This document shows, one piece after another, positions 1 through 7,222 of a DNA stretch of 10,778 nucleotides. The notes beneath the pieces are model-generated. The model searched no databases. It saw only the letters and a list, made by a program, of their open reading frames with translations, and was not told where the DNA came from. The DNA is from Chitinophagaceae bacterium UBA2793. Its GTDB lineage: Bacteria; Bacteroidota; Bacteroidia; Chitinophagales; Chitinophagaceae. The first letter of the stretch is position 1. Every line of letters starts with the position of its first letter. The DNA lies in contig DEHT01000063.1 in the NCBI GenBank assembly GCA_002352045.1, forward strand, positions 1-10,778, in the 5' to 3' direction. The position numbers and the translations under genes were made by a program.

Positions 1-963
1 TTTACCACCCAGGAAACCATGACCAATGCACACAGTGCAAGAAATTGGTTTTTACAAAATGGTGGCACCGAAGCTACCATAGCTCAACATTTTGTTGCAC
101 TAAGCACCAATAAAGAACAAGTAGAAAAATTTGGAATTGACACAGCAAATATGTTTGTATTTTGGGATTGGGTAGGCGGAAGATATAGCTTATGGAGTGC
201 CATTGGCTTATCCATTGCAGCTACCATTGGGTATTCCAATTTTGAACAATTGCTCAAAGGTGCACATGCTGCCGATTTACATTTTCGCAACAATGCTTTC
301 GAAAAAAATATTCCTGTTTTAATGGCGTTATTGGGAATTTGGTATCGCAATTTTTACGGTGCCGATACGGAAGCCATACTGCCTTACGATCAATACATGC
401 ACCGGTTTGCTGCCTATTTTCAACAAGGAAATATGGAAAGCAATGGCAAATACATTGACAGAAACAAACAAAAAACAAATTACCAAACAGGCCCTGTTAT
501 TTGGGGAGAACCAGGCACAAATGGGCAACATGCATTTTACCAATTAATACACCAGGGCAACATGATGATTCCATGTGATTTTATCGCACCGGCTCAAAGC
601 CACAATCCATTAGGCGACCATCATGCAAAATTGCTCAGCAATTATTTTGCACAAACCGAAGCATTAATGACCGGTAAAGAACATGAAAATCCTTTTAGAG
701 TTTTTGAAGGCAACCGCCCTACCAATTCTTTTTTAATAAAAAAAATTACCCCCTATACTCTTGGACAAATGATTGCATTGTATGAACACAAAATTTTTGT
801 GCAGGGCATTATTTGGAACATTTACAGTTTTGACCAATGGGGTGTGGAGTTGGGCAAAGAATTGGCTAATAAAATTTTGCCAGAATTGCAAACAGAAGCA
901 GTTATCAACAGCCACGATAGTTCTACCAATGGATTAATCAATATTTTTAAAAAAATGCGCTGA
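1..963 (+). CDS. pgi: Glucose-6-phosphate isomerase, C-terminal part (5' end outside window)
   Basis: Cytosolic enzyme interconverting glucose-6-phosphate and fructose-6-phosphate in glycolysis and gluconeogenesis. The frame is open from base 1 (FTTQETMTNAHSA), which is internal family sequence, so the Met at 19 is not the start; about 320 residues are visible. Counting from that Met, both family signatures are present: DWVGGRYSLWSAIG (50-63) and GIIWNIYSFDQWGVELGK (263-280). The catalytic Glu (E164 in WGEPGTNGQH), His (H195 in SHNPLG) and Lys (K280) are all kept by alignment with the E. coli/rabbit enzymes. The end SHDSSTNGLIN is also typical. The loop between QTEAL and FEGNRPT is only 12 residues, shorter than I recall for E. 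coli Pgi. The stop is TGA, 33 nt before the next + strand ORF, so the two may share a transcript. The identification is very secure. Confidence 0.97.
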   Translation, partial: FTTQETMTNAHSARNWFLQNGGTEATIAQHFVALSTNKEQVEKFGIDTANMFVFWDWVGGRYSLWSAIGLSIAATIGYSNFEQLLKGAHAADLHFRNNAFEKNIPVLMALLGIWYRNFYGADTEAILPYDQYMHRFAAYFQQGNMESNGKYIDRNKQKTNYQTGPVIWGEPGTNGQHAFYQLIHQGNMMIPCDFIAPAQSHNPLGDHHAKLLSNYFAQTEALMTGKEHENPFRVFEGNRPTNSFLIKKITPYTLGQMIALYEHKIFVQGIIWNIYSFDQWGVELGKELANKILPELQTEAVINSHDSSTNGLINIFKKMR

Positions 964-996
964 TATTTTGTAATTTCACTACCTAAAGTATAAGAC

Positions 997-1287
997 ATGA
1001 AGAAAGCCATAATTTTCACGGCCTTAAGCTGGGCCATTGCGCTTAGCGGCTATGCACAAACGCTCAGAATGCCCTTACCCAAAGGTTTGCATTGTAACGA
1101 TTTGCCCACCTGGCCAATTACCCATACAAAAAAAGGAAGTACTGATAATGCTACAACTAATAAATCATACACATACGCTACAGCTTCTTCTTCCACGCCC
1201 GGTAAATCAGTTTCAACATTACTGCCATTACCATTTATAAAATTTTGGCTGGCAACAGAAGCTTCCGATTCTAAAACGGTAGAATAA
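997..1287 (+). CDS. Small predicted secreted protein, function unknown
   Basis: A 96-residue ORF that I do not recognise. It begins with a good Sec signal peptide: MKK, a hydrophobic stretch (about residues 4-17), then a likely cleavage site GYA|QT near residue 20. The mature part of about 75 residues has one Cys (C33), is rich in Ser/Thr (residues about 48-75), and has a hydrophobic patch LLPLPFIKFWL near 79-89. I see no domain motif, repeat or second membrane segment. It lies 33 nt after pgi on the same strand, with no terminator between, so read-through from pgi is possible. No Shine-Dalgarno sequence precedes the ATG, as is usual in Bacteroidota. The signal peptide and the + orientation ending ahead of a terminator argue for a real gene. 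A chance ORF cannot be excluded because no homology is evident. Confidence 0.55.
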   Translation: MKKAIIFTALSWAIALSGYAQTLRMPLPKGLHCNDLPTWPITHTKKGSTDNATTNKSYTYATASSSTPGKSVSTLLPLPFIKFWLATEASDSKTVE

Positions 1288-1445
1288 AAGCAATGTGCTT
1301 AGAACAGTTGCAAGTAAATAATAAATGGGTTGTTCATTTACCACCCTACTTCGTAGCTGGTTGAAACCCAGGTAACGGTAATCATTTTTTCAAAATTAAA
1401 AGTCCTAGAAAATGCAAGGGTAAAAATTCGATTGTTTTACAAACG

Positions 1446-1476
1446 AAAATGCCCCGCTTGGCAGCAGGGCACTTTT
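1446..1476. terminator. Bidirectional intrinsic terminator between convergent genes
   Basis: The inverted repeat TGCCCcGCT-TGGC-AGCaGGGCA (1450-1471) forms a 9-pair stem with a 4-nt loop. Read on the - strand the one mismatch becomes a G-U pair, so the hairpin is fully paired, and TTTTCGTTT follows it. Read on the + strand it has one C-A mismatch and is followed by CTTTTAT. It lies about 35 nt after the stop of the - strand PUR gene and about 160 nt after the + strand small ORF. It therefore best fits as the terminator of the PUR gene, and may also stop + strand transcripts. Confidence 0.75.
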
Positions 1477-1506
1477 ATAAGCATAGTTAGTTTGGGTATT
1501 GGGTAA

Positions 1507-1947
1507 TTACCATTTATCTACTTCTTCGGTACTACCATTATTGGAAGCTGTTGTATCTTCTACAATAGGCGATACAGTTTCTGCTGCCGGTGTTTCTGCA
1601 ACCAATCCTTCTTGTTTAGGGGCCATTTCAGTATTGGCTTCTTCTCCTTCATAAGGAGTGTCGTGGTTGAAAGCATCAAAATCAAAATCGGGCATCAATT
1701 CTGTTTTCACATAATCTACCGCTTCATTCAATCCTTTTAAAAACTTATTAAAATCTTCTTTGTATAAAAAAATTTTGTGGCGATCGTACCCATCAGAGTC
1801 AAAGCGTTTACGGCTTTCGGTAATGGTGAGGTAGTAATCATTGCCACGGGTTTCTCTTACATCAAAAAAGTAAGTTCTGCGTTTCCCTGCTTTAATGCGT
1901 TTGCTGTAAACGCTATCCATTTTTTTGTCGTTGTTTTCGTACGCCAC
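1507..1947 (-). CDS. PUR family (DUF3276) DNA/RNA-binding protein
   Basis: A 146-residue cytosolic nucleic-acid-binding protein. The core, residues about 14-82, holds the Bacteroidota PUR-alpha-like repeat: YSKRIKAGKRRTYFFDVRET, then DYYLTITESRKRF, then KIFLYKEDFNKFLKGLNEAVDYVK. The pattern of basic beta strands followed by a helix is that of the PUR fold, related to BpuR of Borrelia. Proteins of this family bind single-stranded DNA or RNA; the targets in Bacteroidota are not something I can infer here. The C-terminal tail (about 87-146) is acidic, low in complexity and rich in Glu, Ala and Thr, so probably disordered. The chosen start is GTG at 1947. An in-frame ATG at 1920 (residue 10) would also leave the PUR core complete. 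The gene stands alone, with its own promoter (1988-2017) and terminator (1446-1476). Confidence 0.9.
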   Translation of the reverse strand: MAYENNDKKMDSVYSKRIKAGKRRTYFFDVRETRGNDYYLTITESRKRFDSDGYDRHKIFLYKEDFNKFLKGLNEAVDYVKTELMPDFDFDAFNHDTPYEGEEANTEMAPKQEGLVAETPAAETVSPIVEDTTASNNGSTEEVDKW

Positions 1948-1987
1948 TGTTGTTTTTTTAATTTAAAGTTTTTTGTTTTAAGTGTGG

Positions 1988-2017
1988 CAAAGATAAAATT
2001 GTTTTTGAATTAACAAA
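1988..2017 (-). promoter_or_regulatory. Bacteroidota-type promoter of the PUR gene
   Basis: On the - strand, TATCTTTG (1988-1995) matches the Bacteroidota -7 consensus TAnnTTTG exactly. TTTG (2014-2017) lies 18 nt upstream and matches the -33 element. Transcription would start near 1981, leaving a leader of about 35 nt, A-rich and without a Shine-Dalgarno sequence, before the GTG at 1947. The placement, just upstream of an independent gene and after the stop of the ABC exporter gene, supports the call. Confidence 0.75.
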
Positions 2018-2044
2018 ATTTAAGATTACTTTTTAAAAAATGGC

Positions 2045-3880
2045 TCAAATGCCCTGTAGGTGCGAACTTTCATCCTGCTGTTGCTTGCGGTACATGGCTG
2101 CATACAAGCCATTAAGGGCTAATAATTCGGCATGGGTTCCCATTTCGGCTATGCGGCCATTTTCCATAAACACTATTTTATCAAATTCAAATAAGGAGAA
2201 AATCCTATGAGTAACCACAATGGCAGTTTTGTTATTTAAATAAGAATACAAGTTTGCTATAATTTCTTTTTCTGTACGGGCATCCACTGCACTAAGGCAA
2301 TCATCAAACAAAACAATCTGTGGATTTTTTATCAATGCCCTTGCAATAGATATCCTTTGCTTTTGGCCACCGCTAAGTGTTACCCCACGTTCGCCCACCA
2401 AAGTGTTCATCCCACCGGTAAAAGAAATAATTTCATTATAAATGCTGGCATGTTTTGCAGCAATATCTACCTCTTCTTTTGTGGCGTTGGGTTTGCCAAA
2501 TTTTATATTATTTAAAATAGTATCGCTAAATAAAAAAACATCCTGTGGCACATAACTAATTTGATGCCTGAAATTTTGTAATTGAAGTTTGTCAACCGGA
2601 TGTTCATCAAACTGAATAGAACCACTATCGGCATCGTACATACGAAGCAACAATTGTATCAAAGTAGTTTTACCCGACCCTGTTTTTCCTACAACCGCTA
2701 TTTTCTCCCCTTTCTTTATTTGTAATGAAAAATTTTTGATTGCCTCTATGCCTGTATGCTTAAACTGGAAATTTACATTTCCCAATTTTATATTGCCTTG
2801 CAATATGGGCGAAATGGCATCCGAAGCATCTTGTACAAGTGGCTTGGTTTCTAAAAATTCGTTGATACGTTTTTGCGAAGCCGCAGCTCTTTGGGTCATG
2901 CTTGCGGTAAGCCCTATGGCACTCACCGGAAAGGTGAGCATTTGAATGTACAATACAAACTCTGCTATTTTACCAACCGTAGCTCCTGGTACTTCGTTAA
3001 TTACATCTAACCCACCAACCATAATAGTGATAAGCGTACTCAAACCAATTAACAATGCCATACTTGGAAAAAAAACTGCCTCTGTTTTAGCAAGGCTTAA
3101 TGCATTTTGTTTGTATGTTTCGCTATTCTTAGCAAAAAAATGGAGCATTGCTTTTTCCTGTACAAAAGATTTTATTACCCTAATGCCTGAATAAGATTCC
3201 TGTGCATTTCCGGTTAAGTTACTCAGCATAGCCTGCACCTTTTCGCTTTTGTGATTAATAATATTATTCACATAGTAAATGGTAATGGCCAATATTGGTA
3301 AAGGGCACAAGGCTACCAGGGTAAGCTTCACATCGGCCCTAAGCATAAAAAAAATGCTGAACCCAATTACTGCTGCAAGGTTAATAAAATACATAATGGA
3401 AGGCCCGGTGTACATTCGAACCCTGCTTACGTCCTCCGAAATTCGGTTCATTAAATCGCCGGTATGCTGTGTTTTGTAAAACTGTGTATCGAGCATTTGA
3501 TAATGCTGAAAAATTTCATTTTTTTGATCATACTCAATATGACGGCTCATTACTATAATGGTTTGCCTCATTAAAAACATAAACAAACCACTTATAATTG
3601 CCAGTATCATTAATATAATGCCGGCATATAATACTTTATTACCAAAAGGCAGTTCATCAAATTGCCGTATAACGGCCCTTACAAGAATGTCGTAATTTTT
3701 TTCGGCTTCCTGTGCAGCGGCTGTTTGCTGCACGGTATTCACTACAGTGTTCACCACATAACCGGTAATTTGTGGTGCTAATATTCTAAAATAGTTGGTA
3801 AGAATTACAAACAAAATACCCAGGAAAAAAAGTTTCCGGTATTTCCACAAATATTTATTCAAGCTCTTCAACTGCTTCAT
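2045..3880 (-). CDS. ABC exporter, fused membrane and ATPase domains (MsbA/MdlB type)
   Basis: An inner-membrane half-transporter of 611 residues that should dimerise and export a lipid, drug or peptide; the substrate cannot be told from sequence. Six membrane segments lie at about 16-40, 84-105, 161-181, 185-205, 270-290 and 303-325, with a fairly long outer loop between the first two. The ATPase domain follows: Walker A GKTGSGKT (398-405), Q-loop Q446, GERG then LSGGQ (502-506), Walker B IVLFDD (522-527), D-loop SAVD and the H-loop His (558). The residue after the Walker B Asp is Asp (D527), not the usual catalytic Glu. The start is set at ATG 3880 (MKQLKSLNKY), because the six extra codons upstream begin with TTG and do not look like family sequence. 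It is 177 nt from exuT, so probably a separate unit. A perfect TACATTTG lies 7 nt before the ATG, without a -33 partner. Confidence 0.93.
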   Translation of the reverse strand: MKQLKSLNKYLWKYRKLFFLGILFVILTNYFRILAPQITGYVVNTVVNTVQQTAAAQEAEKNYDILVRAVIRQFDELPFGNKVLYAGIILMILAIISGLFMFLMRQTIIVMSRHIEYDQKNEIFQHYQMLDTQFYKTQHTGDLMNRISEDVSRVRMYTGPSIMYFINLAAVIGFSIFFMLRADVKLTLVALCPLPILAITIYYVNNIINHKSEKVQAMLSNLTGNAQESYSGIRVIKSFVQEKAMLHFFAKNSETYKQNALSLAKTEAVFFPSMALLIGLSTLITIMVGGLDVINEVPGATVGKIAEFVLYIQMLTFPVSAIGLTASMTQRAAASQKRINEFLETKPLVQDASDAISPILQGNIKLGNVNFQFKHTGIEAIKNFSLQIKKGEKIAVVGKTGSGKTTLIQLLLRMYDADSGSIQFDEHPVDKLQLQNFRHQISYVPQDVFLFSDTILNNIKFGKPNATKEEVDIAAKHASIYNEIISFTGGMNTLVGERGVTLSGGQKQRISIARALIKNPQIVLFDDCLSAVDARTEKEIIANLYSYLNNKTAIVVTHRIFSLFEFDKIVFMENGRIAEMGTHAELLALNGLYAAMYRKQQQDESSHLQGI

Positions 3881-3977
3881 AGCCGGCAAATGTACCAAAT
3901 AAGGATTGCTTGATTGCTGTTAATATACATTCACGGCAATATGCAAGGATAATGCTTTTGCAGGGATGATGATGTTT

Positions 3978-3998
3978 AAAAAACAGATGACACTGTTC
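3978..3998 (-). terminator. Possible weak terminator after the uronate operon
   Basis: On the - strand, AACAG-TGTCAT-CTGTT (3982-3997) forms a 5-pair hairpin, six pairs if a G-U pair is added, running directly into a TTTTTT tract (3978-3983). It lies about 60 nt after the exuT stop, where a terminator for the uronate operon is expected, and before the ABC exporter start. The stem is short and AT-rich, so the call is tentative. The rest of the 177-nt gap shows no gene or clear promoter. Confidence 0.35.
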
Positions 3999-4057
3999 GT
4001 TATACTTCAGTCTATTTTCATCAAAAAAATAAATGATAAAAGAAAAATTGTATTGCT

Positions 4058-5497
4058 TTACAGGTTTGCAATAGGTTCATATTTTGGCACCAGGGTTTTC
4101 ATAATACACCAACCAATTAAATATGACACCGCACAAATGGCAAATATGATAAAGTAGCCCGCTTCAATACCCTTAAAACCAAGGAAACTCATATTGGTTT
4201 CTGTTGAATAATCAAACAAAACACCCGAGCTTTTATTGATTAAAAAAGAACCAATACCGCCGGCCATACCTCCAATACCTGTAATGGTTGCTATTGCTTT
4301 TTTAGGAAACATATCGCCTACGGTAGAAAAAATATTGGCCGACCATGATTGATGTGCCGCACCGGCAATACCAATTATTACAACAGGCAGCCAAACCGAT
4401 ATAGAGCCGAGTGGTTGCGCCAACAATGCCAGCAAAGGAAAAAAAGCAAAAATGAGCATAGCCCGCATTCTTCCTGCATAAGGGTTCATACCTTTTTTTT
4501 CTACAAAATAGGTTGGCAACCAACCACCAATTATTGATAGTAAGGTGATGGCGTATAATATAAAAATATGCGGACGACTTGCCATTGCATCAAGCCCATA
4601 AACCGATTTTAGATAAGCAGGTGTCCAAAAAAGGAAAAACCACCATACCCCATCCGTCATAAATTTACCTACTGCAAAAGCCCAGGTTTGTTTATACTGC
4701 AATGTTTTAAAAAATGATACAGATTGCCTGGTTGCATTTCCTGCATTTTCCTGCTCGGTATAATCTTGTTGAATATAGGCCAGCTCAGTATCATTTACTT
4801 TTGGATGCTGGTGTGGTTTTTTGTATATGAAAATCCAAAAAAACATCCATACAAAACCCAATGCACCAATAATAATAAAGGCAAGTTCCCAGCCGTAAGC
4901 CTGTGCAATAACGGGTATGGTTAGTGGCGCCAATAAAGCACCTACGGTGGCGCCTGCATTAAAAATGCTGGTAGAAAAAGCCCTGTCTTTCTTAGGAAAA
5001 AATTCGGCAGTTGCTTTTATAGCTGCCGGAAAATTGCCCGCTTCACCAATAGCCAACACTACCCTTGCAAAAATAAATAAGGATACACTTACCGAAACTA
5101 CTCTTGCAATGTTGCTAATATTACCTATAACTTCTTTGGAACTTTCAAAACCCAGCAACCAATCTCCTGTAATAATGCCTGCGGTACCTATGCCGGCAAA
5201 AGCATGTAAACAAGCTCCGATAGACCATATAAAAATGAACCAAAAAAAACCTCTCTTGGTATCCATCCAATCAATAATGCGCCCTGCAAAAAGCATTGAA
5301 AAGGCATACACCAGTGAGAAGATGGCTGTAATATCTCCATAGTTGGTATTGGTCCAGTGAAATTCCGGCTGAATATAATCTGTCCAGGTTAAAGACAGTA
5401 CCTGCCTATCTAAATAATTAATAGTAGTGGCAAAGAACAGCATGGTAGTAATGGTCCACCTGAACCTGGTGGCTTTTACATTGGAAGTAGCATTCAT
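4058..5497 (-). CDS. exuT: ExuT-type hexuronate importer (MFS, anion:cation symporter family)
   Basis: An inner-membrane proton symporter of 479 residues, predicted to take up galacturonate and/or glucuronate. Family marks are INYLDRQVLSL (26-36), the loop motif AGRIIDWMDTKRG (71-83), the ExuT-like stretch GEAGNFPAAIKATAEFFP (151-168), and FNAGATVGALLAPLTIP (179-195). About twelve hydrophobic segments are visible. Between segment 3 (ending near 102) and segment 4 (from about 138) there is an extra stretch of roughly 35 residues that E. coli ExuT (about 430 residues) lacks as I recall it. I believe Bacteroidota relatives share it. It is the last gene of the uronate operon: its ATG is 4 nt after the eda stop, which implies coupled expression. 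Substrate assignment rests on family resemblance plus this context; related ACS-family members carry other sugar acids. Confidence 0.9.
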   Translation of the reverse strand: MNATSNVKATRFRWTITTMLFFATTINYLDRQVLSLTWTDYIQPEFHWTNTNYGDITAIFSLVYAFSMLFAGRIIDWMDTKRGFFWFIFIWSIGACLHAFAGIGTAGIITGDWLLGFESSKEVIGNISNIARVVSVSVSLFIFARVVLAIGEAGNFPAAIKATAEFFPKKDRAFSTSIFNAGATVGALLAPLTIPVIAQAYGWELAFIIIGALGFVWMFFWIFIYKKPHQHPKVNDTELAYIQQDYTEQENAGNATRQSVSFFKTLQYKQTWAFAVGKFMTDGVWWFFLFWTPAYLKSVYGLDAMASRPHIFILYAITLLSIIGGWLPTYFVEKKGMNPYAGRMRAMLIFAFFPLLALLAQPLGSISVWLPVVIIGIAGAAHQSWSANIFSTVGDMFPKKAIATITGIGGMAGGIGSFLINKSSGVLFDYSTETNMSFLGFKGIEAGYFIIFAICAVSYLIGWCIMKTLVPKYEPIANL

Positions 5498-5501
5498 ACA
5501 T

Positions 5502-6158
5502 TTATTTTATTGTCTTTATTATCTTCAACAGCTCAGCGGTATTTTTCTCAATGGCTTCGTAATTTTTGTCGGCTATTAATTTTTGAGAAATAAGTTTACT
5601 ACCCATACCAACGGCCAATACTCCAGATGCAAACCATTGGCTTAAATTTTCTTTATCGGTATCAACACCGCCGGTAGGCATAAACATCATATTGGGAAAT
5701 AGATCTTTTATAGAAGAAACAAATTCGGGGCCTATTACATTTCCCGGAAAAAGTTTAACAAGGTTAATACCCATTGTTTCTGCTTTTAGAATTTCAGTTG
5801 GCGTCATACATCCCGGAATCCACAACAGCTTATTGCTGTATGCAACATCATACACGCTTTCGGAAAGTGCCGGGCTTATTAAAAAATCGGCACCGGCTTC
5901 TATAAAACTTTCGGCAGCATATTCATCTTTAATTGTTCCAATACCAATAAACAAATCATCCATGCCTTTGGATGCTTCCTTCATCTTTTTAAAGTTATCT
6001 AAAGCATGTTCGCCTCTATTGGTAAACTCAATTAAACGTACCCCTGCTTTGTATAAATGTTGCATAATGGATATACACACAGATGCATCGGCATCATAAA
6101 ATAACGGAAGCAATGCCTGTTGCTTTAAGGCTTTAATAATGGCAGTTCTTTTATCCAT
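5502..6158 (-). CDS. eda: 2-dehydro-3-deoxyphosphogluconate (KDPG) aldolase
   Basis: Class I aldolase splitting KDPG into pyruvate and glyceraldehyde-3-phosphate, the last step of uronate breakdown here and also of the Entner-Doudoroff pathway. With the start at ATG 6158 it has 218 residues, close to the usual length of about 210. Active-site residues align with E. coli Eda: E44 and R48 in IEFTNRG, the Schiff-base Lys K135 in LVKLFPGNVIG, GTI near 74-75, PGCMTPTE (115-122) and the phosphate-binding TGGV (162-165). The start codon overlaps the kdgK stop as ATGGATAA (8 nt shared), a classic coupling arrangement. The longer open frame from TTG at 6185 is therefore unlikely. Four nt separate its stop from exuT. 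Some relatives also act on 4-hydroxy-2-oxoglutarate, but the context favours KDPG. Confidence 0.95.
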   Translation of the reverse strand: MDKRTAIIKALKQQALLPLFYDADASVCISIMQHLYKAGVRLIEFTNRGEHALDNFKKMKEASKGMDDLFIGIGTIKDEYAAESFIEAGADFLISPALSESVYDVAYSNKLLWIPGCMTPTEILKAETMGINLVKLFPGNVIGPEFVSSIKDLFPNMMFMPTGGVDTDKENLSQWFASGVLAVGMGSKLISQKLIADKNYEAIEKNTAELLKIIKTIK

Positions 6159-7146
6159 GTTGCATACGTTTTTCAACATCGGCAATACTGCTTAGTGTAG
6201 CATCGCCCAATTGCTGTAGTTTTAAAATAGCTGCACTGGCAGCATAGTTAATTACTTCATTATTTGGTTTGTTGTTTATTAAACCAAAAATTAACCCTCC
6301 CATAAAGCAATCACCGCTTCCCACTTTATCTATCAAATTTGTTATTTCATATTCTTCAGATACGCTAAATGTATTTTGATGATGAAGGCAGGCAAAATAT
6401 TTTTGTTCTAATCTAAAAGTATATGCCATTGTTTTAACATTGGGATAAGCTTTTACAAATGCATTCATTCCAATTTCTGCAGCATTGCTTAATGCATCTT
6501 TAGATTTTCCAATGCTATCATCAATTATTTTATCGATACCCAACAAACTATGAGCAGCCCAAATATTTCCCATTACCACATCGCATTGCTCAACCAGGGC
6601 AGGCATTATTTCAATAGGTTGTTTACCATACTGCCAAAGTTTGGCTCTGTAATTTAAATCAATGGAAACTGTAATAAATTTAGCCTTTGCAGCTTTTACC
6701 GCCTCCAGGCAAACCGCAGCTACATTCCTATTTAATGCAGGGCTAATGGCACTTATATGAAACCAACTTACCCCTTCAAAAACCTCATCCCAATGGATGC
6801 TCCCCGGCTGTAAAGCTGAAAAAGCCGAATAATTTCGATCGTATATAACTGCATTGTTTTTTAAATCTTTACCCTGTGGAAGGTAATAGCAGCCAATTCT
6901 TTCACCACTGTATTTTATATGTGCAATATCAATTTTTGTGTTTGCAATATTATCAACAATTTCTTTGGAGAGATAATTTTGAGGAAGTACCGTTACATAT
7001 TTTACGGGTTGATTCCACAAGGCCAAAGCTTTAGCAACATTTAACTCGGCACCACCAATATACACCGGCATTAAAGCATCTTTAATGAAAACGCCGTTCA
7101 TGGCCGGCGAATAACGCAGCAGCAACTCCCCAAAACAACATACCAT
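6151..7146 (-). CDS. kdgK: 2-keto-3-deoxygluconate kinase (PfkB/ribokinase family)
   Basis: Cytosolic sugar kinase phosphorylating KDG to KDPG with ATP. With the start at ATG 7146 it has 331 residues. PfkB features in order are FGELLLRYSP near the N-terminus, the sugar-binding GGAELNVAKAL (31-41), IDLNYRAKLW (162-171), which is characteristic of KDG kinases, and the anion-hole/catalytic motif GSGDCFMGG (276-284) with D279 as the base. The longest open frame starts at TTG 7164. I prefer the ATG because the protein then begins as family members do, and because AGGT lies about 6 nt before it, a rare Shine-Dalgarno-like site in this window. It follows kduD after a 76-nt AT-rich gap with no convincing promoter, and overlaps eda by 8 nt. 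Position between uronate enzymes and eda supports KDG as substrate over other PfkB sugars. Confidence 0.92.
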   Translation of the reverse strand: MVCCFGELLLRYSPAMNGVFIKDALMPVYIGGAELNVAKALALWNQPVKYVTVLPQNYLSKEIVDNIANTKIDIAHIKYSGERIGCYYLPQGKDLKNNAVIYDRNYSAFSALQPGSIHWDEVFEGVSWFHISAISPALNRNVAAVCLEAVKAAKAKFITVSIDLNYRAKLWQYGKQPIEIMPALVEQCDVVMGNIWAAHSLLGIDKIIDDSIGKSKDALSNAAEIGMNAFVKAYPNVKTMAYTFRLEQKYFACLHHQNTFSVSEEYEITNLIDKVGSGDCFMGGLIFGLINNKPNNEVINYAASAAILKLQQLGDATLSSIADVEKRMQHG

Positions 7147-7222
7147 TTTACCTGATGACAACAATTGTAGAAAAAATTAACTGATAAAAAATAAATACTT
7201 TATTACATTTTGCTAAAAAAAA

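Noticed and set aside
1336..1350. ATTTACCACCC repeated from the TTTACCACCC at the left edge
   Set aside because: The first copy is conserved pgi coding sequence; a 10-base match in an AT-rich window is likely chance.
1288..1445. Non-coding stretch after the small ORF with small hairpins (such as CTGG...CCAG near 1358-1372), considered as a tRNA-like or small RNA
   Set aside because: Stems are only about 4 pairs, there is no cloverleaf, and no promoter is seen; nothing supportable.
3887..3894. TACATTTG, a perfect -7 promoter match on the - strand just before the ABC exporter ATG
   Set aside because: No TTTG at the right distance upstream, and it would give a nearly leaderless transcript. Mentioned with the gene but not called as a promoter.
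4917..5342. 141-residue open frame on the + strand
   Set aside because: It lies wholly antisense to exuT, whose protein sequence is strongly conserved, and has no family-like sequence of its own.
5692..6099. 135-residue open frame on the + strand
   Set aside because: Antisense shadow of eda; no recognisable motif or promoter.
7147..7222. Possible internal promoter in the 76-nt gap before kdgK (TACAATTG)
   Set aside because: One mismatch to TAnnTTTG and no -33 element; the gap is simply AT-rich.
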